A DNA stretch of 64,000 nucleotides from Cryomorpha ignava (GTDB lineage: Bacteria; Bacteroidota; Bacteroidia; Flavobacteriales_D; Cryomorphaceae): NCBI RefSeq assembly GCF_010686655.1, contig NZ_JAAGVY010000001.1, positions 62,001 through 126,000 of the forward strand, read 5' to 3'. Each line of letters opens with the position of its first letter. The first letter of the stretch is position 1. Below the pieces are notes generated by a model, which was not told the origin of the DNA, ran no database searches, and saw only the letters and a program-made list of their open reading frames with translations. Made by a program: the position numbers and the translations under genes. Shown in pieces: positions 27,352 to 36,211 of the stretch.

Positions 27352-29562
27352 ATGTACAAATACATCCTAATATTACTTGGTATCGGGATATTTTTCCCTG
27401 CCAAATCTCAATCGCTTCAGGGCACAGTTCGCGATAAGCAAACCAAAGAATCTTTGCCCGGTGCAAACGTTTACTGGAGCAACACTACTACCGGTGCCAT
27501 TACCGACACCGATGGGAAGTTCTCTCTTGAAGCTGTAAAAACTCTCCCACACACCCTAATTGTCAGCTATGTGGGCTATCGAAACGATACCCTTTTAGTT
27601 AAATCAACAGAGAAACCGCTTACCATTTCGCTTTCATCGACCGTGGAAATGAATGCTGTGGAAGTAACCGAAGATCGGGGTGCTTTTACCATGTCATCCG
27701 TAGACAAGCTTAATACAGAGCATATCAACCGCGGCATTTTGCGAAAAGCTGCATGCTGCAATCTTTCCGAAAGTTTTGAAACAACGGCATCGGTAGATGT
27801 GGTGCTAAACGACGCCATTACAGGTACTCGCAAAATTCAAATGCTCGGTCTGGATGGAGTTTATGTCCAAAATCTATTCGAAGGAATTCCATTTACCCGC
27901 GGGCTGGCAAATGTGCAGGGATTCGACCAGATTCCCGGACCGTGGATTAGTGCTATACAGCTCACCAAGGGAGTTGGTACAGTGCAAAATGGATATGAAA
28001 GCATGACCGGCCAAATCAATATCAACTTCTTACCTTCAGATGGGGATGAGACGATTTATTTAGACGCTTTCGCGAATAGTCAAAACCGATTAGAAGCCAA
28101 TGCCGTATGGACAAAACCACTAAACGAGCGTTGGTCAACTGCCCTTTTCTTTGGTGGAAACATAGAAAACAAAAGAATTGATAATAACAAAGATGGCTTC
28201 ATGGATATGCCTCTGCGCGAAGGAATAAAACTGATGAATCGCTGGAAATACGCTGGTGATTTTCTACGCAGCCAGTTTATAGTACGATACAATACCGAAG
28301 AACGAACTGCAGGGCAAATTGGCTTTGATTATGACGACGATTTTGGTAAGGGCAGCAACTACGGTTTCGGTCTAAACTTCGATCAAGTAGAAGTTATGGG
28401 GAAAGTCGGAATACTCTCAAAAGAGCGAGAAGACCGGAGCCTGGGACTTACCGCTATTTATAGCTACACCGACGTGGATTCGTATTTCGGAAATACAATT
28501 TACAAAGGTGTTGAGCGATCAGCGCGTTTCAACTCACTGTTTGCTAGTAAGTTTTCGAAATATTCTGATCACAGCTATACAGCGGGAGTTCACTTTCTCT
28601 ACGACAATTATGAAGAAACTTATGCCGATTCGGCTTTTTCGAGAGAAGAAATTGTGCCGGGCGCATTTGTGGAATATACTTACGAGAGACCGCGATTTAC
28701 TTTCGTGGCCGGACTCCGATCAGATTTCCACAATTTATATGGCACTCAAATTTCACCACGTATGCACGGTAAGTACAACTTAAAACCACTTACGACGCTA
28801 AGAGCTACATTGGGCCGGGGATTTAGATCGCCCAATGCTTTCGCTGACCAACTCGGGGTTTTGGCGAGTTCGCGTCACGTGCGTGTCTTGCAAACACCCG
28901 AAGCTGAATCGAGCTGGAATACCGGAATCTCGCTCTTGCACAAATTTCAATTATTCGGCAAGGATGCCGCATTCAACGTAGATTATTATTACACCACTTT
29001 CGAAAATCAACTGGTGGTAGATCGCGATACTGACGTAAATCAATTGCTTTTTTACAACCTGAATGGAAATAGCGATGCCCATAGCTTTCAAGCCGATATT
29101 CAAGCAGAAGTGGTTAGAGGACTTGGCGTAAAGCTTTCGTACAAATATCAGATCGTAGAAGTGGATTATATTTCAGGAAAACTGGAAAAACCACTTGTGC
29201 CTAATAACCGAGCTCTTTTTAATGTTGGCTATACATCGCCTCAAGGGAAATGGTATATTGATGCAACGGCCAACTATTACGGTTCGTCACGCTTGCCTGA
29301 CACATCGCAAAATCCGGAAGCTTTTCAAATTGCTTCAGATTCGGAAGATTTTTTTATTTTTAACTCGCAGATTACTCGCGTACTCGGAAAGTTTGAAGTG
29401 TATGTAGGGGCAGAAAATATTGGTGACTTTATTCAAAAAGATGCCATTATTGATGCGGAAAATCCTTTTGGATCAAATTTTGATTCATCAATGATATACG
29501 GCCCTGTAAATGGACGGACCTTCTATGCCGGAGTGCGCTTAACCATTACAAATCCAAAGTAA
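27352..29562 (+). CDS. TonB-dependent outer-membrane receptor, probably metal-related
   Basis: The complete 736-residue receptor has a signal peptide (LILLGIGIFFPAKSQ) and a CarboxypepD_reg-like domain (~18-105: LQGTVRDKQTKESLPGANVYW). The plug (~125-225) contains CCNLSESFETTASVDVVLNDA and LGLDGVYVQNLFEG. A beta-barrel follows to the terminal aromatic-rich strand (GRTFYAGVRLTI). The CCNLSESF motif in the plug is shared by receptors linked to copper or heavy-metal gene sets in Bacteroidota (recalled, not checked). Lying between the cysteine-rich protein and the HMA protein, it probably imports a metal complex using TonB energy. Confidence 0.9.
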   Translation: MYKYILILLGIGIFFPAKSQSLQGTVRDKQTKESLPGANVYWSNTTTGAITDTDGKFSLEAVKTLPHTLIVSYVGYRNDTLLVKSTEKPLTISLSSTVEMNAVEVTEDRGAFTMSSVDKLNTEHINRGILRKAACCNLSESFETTASVDVVLNDAITGTRKIQMLGLDGVYVQNLFEGIPFTRGLANVQGFDQIPGPWISAIQLTKGVGTVQNGYESMTGQININFLPSDGDETIYLDAFANSQNRLEANAVWTKPLNERWSTALFFGGNIENKRIDNNKDGFMDMPLREGIKLMNRWKYAGDFLRSQFIVRYNTEERTAGQIGFDYDDDFGKGSNYGFGLNFDQVEVMGKVGILSKEREDRSLGLTAIYSYTDVDSYFGNTIYKGVERSARFNSLFASKFSKYSDHSYTAGVHFLYDNYEETYADSAFSREEIVPGAFVEYTYERPRFTFVAGLRSDFHNLYGTQISPRMHGKYNLKPLTTLRATLGRGFRSPNAFADQLGVLASSRHVRVLQTPEAESSWNTGISLLHKFQLFGKDAAFNVDYYYTTFENQLVVDRDTDVNQLLFYNLNGNSDAHSFQADIQAEVVRGLGVKLSYKYQIVEVDYISGKLEKPLVPNNRALFNVGYTSPQGKWYIDATANYYGSSRLPDTSQNPEAFQIASDSEDFFIFNSQITRVLGKFEVYVGAENIGDFIQKDAIIDAENPFGSNFDSSMIYGPVNGRTFYAGVRLTITNPK

Positions 29563-29605
29563 ACAAAACAATTTAATAGAATTATAAATTTAAAAACCAC
29601 AAACA

Positions 29606-29938
29606 ATGAAGTATTTAATAGCAAGTATCCTATTCATTCTCACCTTTTCGATGGCTTCGGCTCAAAAACAAGAATTGGTTGTAAAATCTACCATCGTTTG
29701 CCAAATGTGCAAAGAAACTATTGAAGATGGCTTGGCTTATACCGATGGTATAAAATCAGCACGTGTAGATGTAGATGCTAATGAAATAACTATAAAGTAT
29801 AAAGCCAACCAAATTTCTGAAACGGAAGTTAAGAAGGCCATTACTGATCTGGGCTATGCCGCTGGCGATATGCCTGCCAACAAAGAAGCCTACGACAAAT
29901 TAGACGGATGTTGCAAATCAGGAGGAGGGTGTGATTAA
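29606..29938 (+). CDS. Exported heavy-metal-associated (HMA) domain protein
   Basis: The 110-residue protein has a signal peptide (KYLIASILFILTFSMASAQ) followed by a ferredoxin-like HMA fold with the metal-binding CQMC (C32, C35) and the VDVDANEITIKY strand. The tail ends in a cysteine cluster (CCKSGGGCD). It would bind Cu(I) or a similar soft metal in the periplasm and could receive it from the TonB receptor encoded just upstream. It overlaps the next gene by 8 nt. Confidence 0.88.
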   Translation: MKYLIASILFILTFSMASAQKQELVVKSTIVCQMCKETIEDGLAYTDGIKSARVDVDANEITIKYKANQISETEVKKAITDLGYAAGDMPANKEAYDKLDGCCKSGGGCD

Positions 29939-30455
29939 TCAAAAACCCATTATCCAACAGATTAACGGTATGGCTCCCTTCATCGGGGAGCATACCTTTA
30001 TTGCTCCAAATGCTACGATTCTGGGCGATGTTCATATCGGATCTAACTGTAGCATTTGGTATCAGGCTGTTCTTCGTGGCGATGTGGGCAGAATACTAAT
30101 TGGCGATGAAACCAATATTCAAGATGGTGCTGTTTTGCATTCCACTACCGGCAAAAGCCGAGTAACGATTGGAAACAGAGTTACCGTGGGGCATCGCGCC
30201 ATTGTGCACGGCTGTACCATTCACGACAATGCGCTGATAGGAATGGGCGCCATAGTGCTCGACAATGCGGTGGTAGAAAGTGGAGCGATTGTAGCTGCCG
30301 GAGCTGTTGTTCTTGAAAATACTATTGTACCGAGCGGCACCATTTGGGCGGGCGTGCCCGCCAAACAAGTTAAGCAATTAGATTCCGACGAATCAATTGA
30401 GCAAATGCGCAAAATGGCTGAAAGTTATGTGGGGTATAAGGATTGGTATAGTTGA
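29931..30455 (+). CDS. Gamma-carbonic anhydrase family (left-handed beta-helix) protein
   Basis: The 174-residue hexapeptide-repeat protein begins at a GTG preceded by GGAGGAGG, an unusually strong Shine-Dalgarno for this phylum. Its start overlaps the HMA gene. The candidate zinc histidines lie in VLHSTTG and VGHRAIVHGC, as in the YrdA/PaaY/Cam group. It may hydrate CO2 or be a metal-binding acyltransferase-like protein; members of this group often lack measurable activity. The tight coupling to the metal operon is notable. Confidence 0.88.
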   Translation: MINQKPIIQQINGMAPFIGEHTFIAPNATILGDVHIGSNCSIWYQAVLRGDVGRILIGDETNIQDGAVLHSTTGKSRVTIGNRVTVGHRAIVHGCTIHDNALIGMGAIVLDNAVVESGAIVAAGAVVLENTIVPSGTIWAGVPAKQVKQLDSDESIEQMRKMAESYVGYKDWYS

Positions 30456-30460
30456 TTTTT

Positions 30461-30760
30461 AAATCTAACTTGATCCCGCAGGTTTTAGAATCCCGCTTTG
30501 CGGGGGTGGATGCCACTTACATACGCACGCCCGTTGGTCGACGAAGCGTCTCTAATAATTATAGTGAGGAATAGATTGGTAGAACTTGAACAGAATCAAT
30601 CAAATCTAACTTGACCCGCAGGGTGGATGCCACTGCGGAGCGACTCATAATTTCAGGGAGGAATAAGTATGAATGCAATCAATCAAATCTAACTTGATCC
30701 CGCAGGTCTTAGATCCCGCTTTGCGGGGGTGGATACCACTTACATACCTTTAGATTTGTC
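30461..30760. repeat. Short direct repeats upstream of the IS110 remnant
   Basis: AAATCTAACTTGATCCCGC or a close variant occurs at 30461, 30602 and 30685, each followed by GCAGG and a GGTGGAT(G/A)CCACT(T/G) block. Spacing is irregular (141 and 83 bp). A GTTGGTCGACGAAGCGTCTC segment at ~30533 reappears in slightly changed form inside the broken transposase (about 31356). No gene is present. Confidence 0.6.
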
Positions 30761-30852
30761 TCACCCTTTTAATCTTTTCAAGATTGTTGATAGTGTTGTT
30801 GAAAAGAGGGGGTTTGGGGGAGACTCGAAACTTCGTAAAATTGTGAATAAAA

Positions 30853-30923
30853 AAAAGAATGGGGTGAACTATCTTACATACTAGGCCTCTATGCCTACAG
30901 TGCGTATTAGTCCCCATTCTTTT
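30853..30923 (+). ncRNA. Structured leader of the IS110 remnant (candidate bridge-RNA relic)
   Basis: AAAGAATGGGG and CCCCATTCTTT form an 11-12 bp stem enclosing ~47 nt. That segment contains a second hairpin TAGGC-ctctat-GCCTA (30882-30897). The structure ends ~95 bp before the transposase ATG. IS110-group elements encode a bridge RNA in this 5' non-coding end. The assignment is by position and foldability only. Confidence 0.45.
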
Positions 30924-31018
30924 ATAACCGTTGTCAGCGCCAATTAGAATACTAGACGTTAGGGTCTCATTAAAGGTAATAGCGGGAGACAACATTTATT
31001 TATTAAAAACTCAAAAGT

Positions 31019-31474
31019 ATGAAAAATTACAATGAAACTGTCGGAGTGGATATATCCAAACTCACCATTGACGTTCATCTGCACCTGATTAATCAGCATA
31101 AGCAATTTGCAAATAATGCTAAGGGATTTAAAGCCTTGCTCGCTTGGATCAAGAAGCATAAAGTAAAGTCAGATGAAGTTTACTTCTGTTTCGAACATAC
31201 TGGTCTGTATTCACTTTCTTTAGCAGCTTTTCTAGCTGAAAAGAACATACTGTTCTCTATGGTATCCGGTTTGGAAGTTAAACGTTCGATGGGTGTTGTG
31301 AGAGGAAAGAATGATAAAGTAGACGCTGCCCGCATCGCAGAATACGCACTCCCATTGGTCGACGGAGCGACTCTAGATAATTTTTTTCATGAAAATGAAG
31401 TCTCGATACGAGGTCTAAATTACAATGCATTGCTAGCTGATTTAAACCCAAAGATTTTTCTTCTCGAGCTTTAG
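31019..31474 (+). pseudogene. IS110-family transposase, truncated
   Basis: The ORF has 151 residues. Residues 1-~115 are the RuvC-like DEDD domain: VGVDISKLTIDVH (Asp), CFEHTGLYS (Glu), and RGKNDKVDAARIAEYA (the Asp pair). After EYALPLVDGAT the similarity ends, and the C-terminal transposase_20 domain with its catalytic serine is missing. A full IS110 enzyme is ~320-340 residues. The breakpoint contains TTGGTCGACGGAGCGACTC, resembling a segment at ~30533, so a repeat-mediated rearrangement is a likely cause. The 3' end overlaps murI on the opposite strand. Confidence 0.85.
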
Positions 31475-32311
31475 TTTTTTACCAAAAAAGAGTTTGGTAC
31501 TCGCATCAAATGAAGGTGTAATATCCGATACATAAAAATGGTGAACGCCACCACTTTTTTGATTCAAGAGACCATGTTTTTCTAAAACGTGATGGGTGTG
31601 TTCTGCTACAATCTCTGTTGAGTCAATTACTTCAGTATGTGATTTATAATACTTCTGAACCTCATTTTTAATCAACGGAAAATGGGTACAACCCAATATC
31701 AATCCATCAATATCTTTGAGATTAGATTTGCTTAAATAAGAATCTATTATGGCCTGAGAAATATTGTTATTGAAAAATCCCTCTTCTATCATACTCACCA
31801 GCAGAGGTGTGGCGAGCATAGTTACTTTCAGATTCTCGTTACGCTTTTCTATACGCTTGGCATAGATGCGGCTGTTTACCGTAGCCTTTGTTGCAATTAC
31901 GCCTATCTTTCCCTTACTAAATTTAGAAGCAACATAGCGCGAGGTAGGGTCTATTACATTAATTACAAGAATATCTTTCCCTGCGAGAGCTCTTACCGTA
32001 GTGGTAGCAACTGCCGAAGCTGTATTACATGCAATAACTACCGCCTTGCAGTTTTTAGACTTTAGAAATTCAAATATTCCCGCCGAGTACGTGCGTATTG
32101 CGTCAGGTGATTTGTCGCCGTAGGGCAAATGGGCTGTATCGCCAAAATAAATTATTTGCTCATTGGGCATTCTTTTCGCAATGGCCGATGCGACAGTGAG
32201 CCCTCCTATTCCGGAGTCAAAAATACCAATTGGCCGATTGTCTGATTTTGTTTTCAAAGCTTTAAAAGAATGCCCCTTTCGGAATTTTAGTACATATAAA
32301 ATATTCAACAA
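31442..32311 (-). CDS. murI: Glutamate racemase
   Basis: The 289-residue ORF contains the MurI signatures GIFDSGIGGLTVASAI, the first catalytic cysteine in VIACNTASAVA and the second in LILGCTHFPLI. It makes D-glutamate for peptidoglycan. There is no ATG; candidate TTG starts are at 32311, 32308 and 32257. The last gives a start (MKTKSDNRPIGIFDSG) closer to homologues and may be the real one. It is transcribed alone on the minus strand, and its 3' end runs against the IS110 remnant. Confidence 0.92.
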   Translation of the reverse strand: MLNILYVLKFRKGHSFKALKTKSDNRPIGIFDSGIGGLTVASAIAKRMPNEQIIYFGDTAHLPYGDKSPDAIRTYSAGIFEFLKSKNCKAVVIACNTASAVATTTVRALAGKDILVINVIDPTSRYVASKFSKGKIGVIATKATVNSRIYAKRIEKRNENLKVTMLATPLLVSMIEEGFFNNNISQAIIDSYLSKSNLKDIDGLILGCTHFPLIKNEVQKYYKSHTEVIDSTEIVAEHTHHVLEKHGLLNQKSGGVHHFYVSDITPSFDASTKLFFGKKLKLEKKNLWV

Positions 32312-32397
32312 CCCATTTAAATTCGCGGAAGCAAACTACCGGCAAATCTATACCTCCCAATTCTCTTACTCGTGACTCTCCCCACACCTCACGCGAG

Positions 32398-32439
32398 ACT
32401 CAATACGCAATACTCAATACTCAATACTCAATACTCATT
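32398..32439. repeat. Heptanucleotide tandem repeat (ACTCAAT)6
   Basis: Six consecutive 7-bp units, with ACGCAAT as unit 2 and ACTCATT as unit 6. It lies in the gap between murI and the Skp/BamA operon terminator. Confidence 0.85.
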
Positions 32440-32455
32440 ATCAAAAGTACAAAAC

Positions 32456-32484
32456 AAAAAACATCCCAAAAGAGGGATGTTTTT
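32456..32484 (-). terminator. Rho-independent terminator of the uppS-bamA-skp operon
   Basis: AAAAACATCCC-aaaaga-GGGATGTTTTT forms an 11-bp stem. On the minus strand it is followed by a T-rich run, 22 bp after the last stop codon. Confidence 0.75.
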
Positions 32485-32506
32485 AAATTATGCTTAAACG
32501 GGAAGA

Positions 32507-32998
32507 TTAAATTCCCAGTTTCGTTTTAATTTTCGGAGTTACATCTTCACCACCTGCGTAGAGCAAGCTTCCATTGCTGGCGTCGAATATGTAGGTATAA
32601 GAATCTGCTTTTCCAACCTCAACAGCTGCAGCGCGCACTTTGTCAATCATCTTGCTCATAAGTTCGTTCTGTTTATTTTCTATTTCGGTATAAGCCGTTT
32701 GCTGAAACTCCTGAATGCGTTTTTCCATATCGGCAATTTCGTTTCTGAGGCTTGTACGCATACCCGAAGTAAGGGTGGTGTCGCTTTGAAAATCGGCAGT
32801 TTTGGTTTGATAAGCCTCAACCATCGAATTCAATCTGGCTTCCAGTTTTTTCTGTAAATCCTGAACTTCCTTCTCGGCTGCTGCCCGTTCAGGCAAAAGG
32901 CTTACGATTTCTTCAAAGTTTGCATGGCCAAATTTTTGCGCCATAGATTGTGTCATTACTCCAATAGTAAGTACTGCCAGTAAGATTATTCGCTTCAT
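32507..32998 (-). CDS. OmpH/Skp-family periplasmic chaperone
   Basis: The 163-residue protein has a signal peptide (IILLAVLTIGVMTQSMAQ), a start strand (KFGHANFEEIVSLLPE) and a long coiled-coil (~45-125), closing with the beta strand TYIFDASNGSLLYAGG. Skp-like trimers grip unfolded outer-membrane proteins. It is the last of two Skp genes behind bamA, 31 nt after the first. Confidence 0.9.
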   Translation of the reverse strand: MKRIILLAVLTIGVMTQSMAQKFGHANFEEIVSLLPERAAAEKEVQDLQKKLEARLNSMVEAYQTKTADFQSDTTLTSGMRTSLRNEIADMEKRIQEFQQTAYTEIENKQNELMSKMIDKVRAAAVEVGKADSYTYIFDASNGSLLYAGGEDVTPKIKTKLGI

Positions 32999-33029
32999 AT
33001 TGTATTGTTTGTATTCGTGATTTTAAAAA

Positions 33030-33641
33030 TTATCTTTTGTTTCCTGTATCTCTTGATGGTTCTTCGCGCTGTTGCGAATTATCGTCTAAACTATCGCTGT
33101 CATCAGCATCGTCAGTAGTTCTGTCTTTTGCACTTATACCGAGCCTGCTTAGCACCCGGTCGCTTTTGTCGTACCGTGGGTCGGCGTATAGAATATTGCT
33201 CTGATTGGCCTTATCAAAAATTACTGAAAAGCCTCCACCCTGGGCTACTTCTTTAATGGCGTTGTAAATATCGTCTTGAATAGGCTGAATAAGCTCCTCA
33301 CGCTTTTTAAACAAGTCGCCATCTACGCCAAATCGGCTACGCTGTAGCTCTTTCGCATCTTGTTCTTTTCTTACGATTTCATCTTCACGCTCTTTGCGCA
33401 TCTCTTCAGTTAAAAGAACCTTTTCGGCCTGATAAGCCTTGTACAATCTGTCGATAGATTCGTAGCGTTGCTCAATTTCAGTTTGCCATTGCTTCGATAG
33501 CCTGTCAAGTTCTTTCTGCGCATCGCTATAAGATGCGAGATTCTTTAAAATATATTCTGTATCAACATAAGCATAGCGCTGGGCTGATGCCGAAAGCATA
33601 CAAAAACTTGCTATAACTAAGGTGAATATGAGCTTTTTCAT
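33030..33641 (-). CDS. OmpH/Skp-family periplasmic chaperone (longer paralogue)
   Basis: The 203-residue protein starts at the ATG at 33641, which gives a good signal peptide (KKLIFTLVIASFCMLSASAQ); the upstream extension has none. It contains the Skp start strand (RYAYVDTEYILKNLASYSDAQKELD), a coiled-coil rich in Glu, Lys and Arg, and GFSVIFDKANQSNILYADPRYD. A low-complexity acidic tail (TTDDADDSDSLDDNSQQ) is extra. It lies between bamA and the second Skp gene. Confidence 0.9.
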   Translation of the reverse strand: MKKLIFTLVIASFCMLSASAQRYAYVDTEYILKNLASYSDAQKELDRLSKQWQTEIEQRYESIDRLYKAYQAEKVLLTEEMRKEREDEIVRKEQDAKELQRSRFGVDGDLFKKREELIQPIQDDIYNAIKEVAQGGGFSVIFDKANQSNILYADPRYDKSDRVLSRLGISAKDRTTDDADDSDSLDDNSQQREEPSRDTGNKR

Positions 33642-33685
33642 AAGTTCTGATGACTCTTTAGGCGATGAGCGAAAATACAATTTTT

Positions 33686-36211
33686 TTAGAGTTCTCCAAG
33701 ATTCATGCCAATAGTAAAGTGAAACTGGCTGCGTGGCATAGATGGTTTAAGCAGTACATCATCAAATCTCCAACCGTAGTCGAGCCCCATAAGCCCAAAC
33801 ATTGGTAAGAATATTCGTAGACCAACACCCGCAGAACGATACATTCTGAAAGGATCAAAGTTTTCAATACCATCATAAGTATTACCTGCTTCCAGGAATC
33901 CAAGCGCAAAGATTGTAGCCGAAGGATTTGGCGATATCAAATAGCGAAGCTCCATGGTCTGCTTAATAACAATATTAGACCCGGTAGCAGGCGACAAACT
34001 CAAATCATCATATCCACGTAAGCCGATAATTTCGCGGCCATCAAGCGCAAATCCAGAAAGTGCAGAACCACCTAGATAAAATCTTTCGAAAGCAGATACG
34101 CCTTTATCACGGTTGTAATATCCCAAAAAGCCGAAACCACTGCGCGTCATTAATACTAGTTTTGGAGCAAGCTCGGTGTACCACTCGGCAACCAGTTTCC
34201 ATTTGTAGTATTCCGCATTTTGATAACGCGTTTCATCCGTAATGTCACCGGCGTAATCTATACCATCCCAAAGTGAATAAGGAAGCGTGACTTTTGTATT
34301 TAAACGAATATTTGATCCATAACGCGGATAGATCGGATCAAAAACAGAGTTTCTGGAAAGGTTAAAAATAAATGACAAGTTATTTGAGGTTCCGTTTGAA
34401 AGAGCGAATATTCCTGTATTGTTTCCACTTCGGTAATTTTGAATATCATAGTACAGGTAGCTAACTCCACCCAGAATCTGGAAGTAATCATCTGGCCAAC
34501 CTAGTCGCTTACCAAGACTTACACTACCACCGGTAATTATCAGTGCCTGACGCTCAAAACCGTTTGATTCTTGTTTTTTCGTAACCCCATTTGTTTGAAT
34601 AGAGCGTTGAACACCAACTGTAAAGGAATTTGGTTTCTTACCACCCAGCCACGGCTCGGTAAACGATGCATTGTACGACTGAAAAAACCTTCCATTAGTC
34701 TGCGCACGAATCGAAAGTCTCTGCCCATCGCCTGATGGCAATGGATCCCATGCTCCAGCCTTAAAGAAATTGCGCATAGAGAAATTTGTAAACGACAATC
34801 CCAGCGTACCTACAATACTTCCTGCACCCCAGCCGCCCGAAAGTTCAATCTGGTCAGAAGGTCGTTCGGCAAGGGTGTAAATAATGTCAACCGTTCCGTC
34901 CTGATCGTTTTGAACAGGGTTGATCCCAAATGATTCAGGGTCGAAATACCCGAGCTGCGAAAGCTCGCGCTGCGTTCTAATAATATCAGACCGGCTAAAA
35001 AGATCGCCCGGCTTGGTTCTGATTTCCCGGCGCACTACGCGGTCGTTGGTCTTGGTATTTCCTTTAATTATAACTCTATTAATGCGGTATTGACGCCCTT
35101 CATAGATTTTAATCTGTACGTCGATTGTATCATTCTGAACACTTTTCTCAACAGGGATTGCTTGAAATGCCAAATACCCATCATCGAGGTAAAGCGAACT
35201 TACATCGCCCCCATTGGCACTCATGATTAGTCTAGACTCAAACTTAGACTGGTCGTAAATTTCGCCTTTCTCGATACCGAGTATTTCCGACAATTTTGAA
35301 GACGTGTATTTTGTATTCCCAACCCATTCAATATTACCAAAGTAAAACTGATTGCCTTCATAGATATCGATATCAATACCTACAGTACCATCTGGATTTC
35401 TATAAACAGAATCGTTCTGAATCTTCGCATTCCGATACCCCATTTCATTGTAAATCGCGGTAATCTTTTTCAGATCTTCGCGATAAGAGGCGCGGATAAA
35501 CTTACTGCGCTTCCAAATTCGGAAGAAATTCTTTTCCTTGGTGTTTTTCAATGCCCGGCGCAGCTTGGCCTCAGACACATCATTTACACCCGTAAAAGTG
35601 ATATTTCCAATTTTTACCTTATCATTTTTCTGCACGTCAAGAATCAGGTATTCGCTGTTCGGAACAAGCGTATCGGGATGTTGAGAAATATTTACCTCGG
35701 TATCGAGATACCCTTTTTCTTCAAAATATTTCTCAATAATATTAGAAGTATTTGTAAGGAGATTTTCGTTTACAATGGAGCCACGAATAAGATTAATCTT
35801 TTCGCGCAGGTTCTCGGCTTCACCTTTAGAAATTCCCTCAAACTTATATCTAGAAAGGCGAGGTCGCTCCACAAGTCCGATATCAAGAAATATCTCATTT
35901 CCTTTTATTTCGGAAATGCTAATCGTAATATTATCAAAGAGTTTTTGCTTCCAGAGGTTCTTAATGGCCTGTGAAATCTGGTCGCCGGGAATGGTAATTT
36001 TTTGACCTACGCTAAGACCCGAAAACAGGATAATGGCCTGTGTGTCAAAATTGCGTGCACCAGAAACGGTGAGACCGCCAATGGTAAATTCGCGCGGACT
36101 TCTATAATCTATATTAAAATCGCCAACACCAACCTGAGCCGTAGCCGGATGGTAAAAACCCATTATTCCCACCATGCAGGCGAGAATAAGATTAATGCGC
36201 GTTTTGTTCAC
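33686..36211 (-). CDS. bamA: Outer-membrane protein assembly factor BamA
   Basis: I start it at the GTG at 36211, giving 841 residues with a signal peptide (KTRINLILACMVGIMGFYHPATAQ). A longer ORF exists but would overlap uppS deeply. POTRA domains occupy ~40-450 (IGGLTVSGARNFDTQAI, KIGNITFTGVNDVSEAKLRRAL, RVIIKGNTKTNDRVVRREI). The Omp85 barrel follows (GLSFTNFSMRNFF, FTEPWLGGKKPNSFTVG, FYLGGSALSGF, terminal strand FHFTIGMNLGEL). It inserts beta-barrel proteins, including the TonB receptor and PorP/SprF proteins of this window. Its start overlaps the uppS stop by 20 nt. Confidence 0.94.
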   Translation of the reverse strand: MNKTRINLILACMVGIMGFYHPATAQVGVGDFNIDYRSPREFTIGGLTVSGARNFDTQAIILFSGLSVGQKITIPGDQISQAIKNLWKQKLFDNITISISEIKGNEIFLDIGLVERPRLSRYKFEGISKGEAENLREKINLIRGSIVNENLLTNTSNIIEKYFEEKGYLDTEVNISQHPDTLVPNSEYLILDVQKNDKVKIGNITFTGVNDVSEAKLRRALKNTKEKNFFRIWKRSKFIRASYREDLKKITAIYNEMGYRNAKIQNDSVYRNPDGTVGIDIDIYEGNQFYFGNIEWVGNTKYTSSKLSEILGIEKGEIYDQSKFESRLIMSANGGDVSSLYLDDGYLAFQAIPVEKSVQNDTIDVQIKIYEGRQYRINRVIIKGNTKTNDRVVRREIRTKPGDLFSRSDIIRTQRELSQLGYFDPESFGINPVQNDQDGTVDIIYTLAERPSDQIELSGGWGAGSIVGTLGLSFTNFSMRNFFKAGAWDPLPSGDGQRLSIRAQTNGRFFQSYNASFTEPWLGGKKPNSFTVGVQRSIQTNGVTKKQESNGFERQALIITGGSVSLGKRLGWPDDYFQILGGVSYLYYDIQNYRSGNNTGIFALSNGTSNNLSFIFNLSRNSVFDPIYPRYGSNIRLNTKVTLPYSLWDGIDYAGDITDETRYQNAEYYKWKLVAEWYTELAPKLVLMTRSGFGFLGYYNRDKGVSAFERFYLGGSALSGFALDGREIIGLRGYDDLSLSPATGSNIVIKQTMELRYLISPNPSATIFALGFLEAGNTYDGIENFDPFRMYRSAGVGLRIFLPMFGLMGLDYGWRFDDVLLKPSMPRSQFHFTIGMNLGEL

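Noticed and set aside
30461-30710. Three copies of AAATCTAACTTGATCCCGC as a mini CRISPR
   Set aside because: Spacing is 141 and 83 bp, flanks are also repeated, and no cas genes are in the window.
32507-33641. Two adjacent Skp/OmpH genes as an unusual duplication
   Set aside because: Paired Skp genes behind bamA are a usual arrangement in Bacteroidota.
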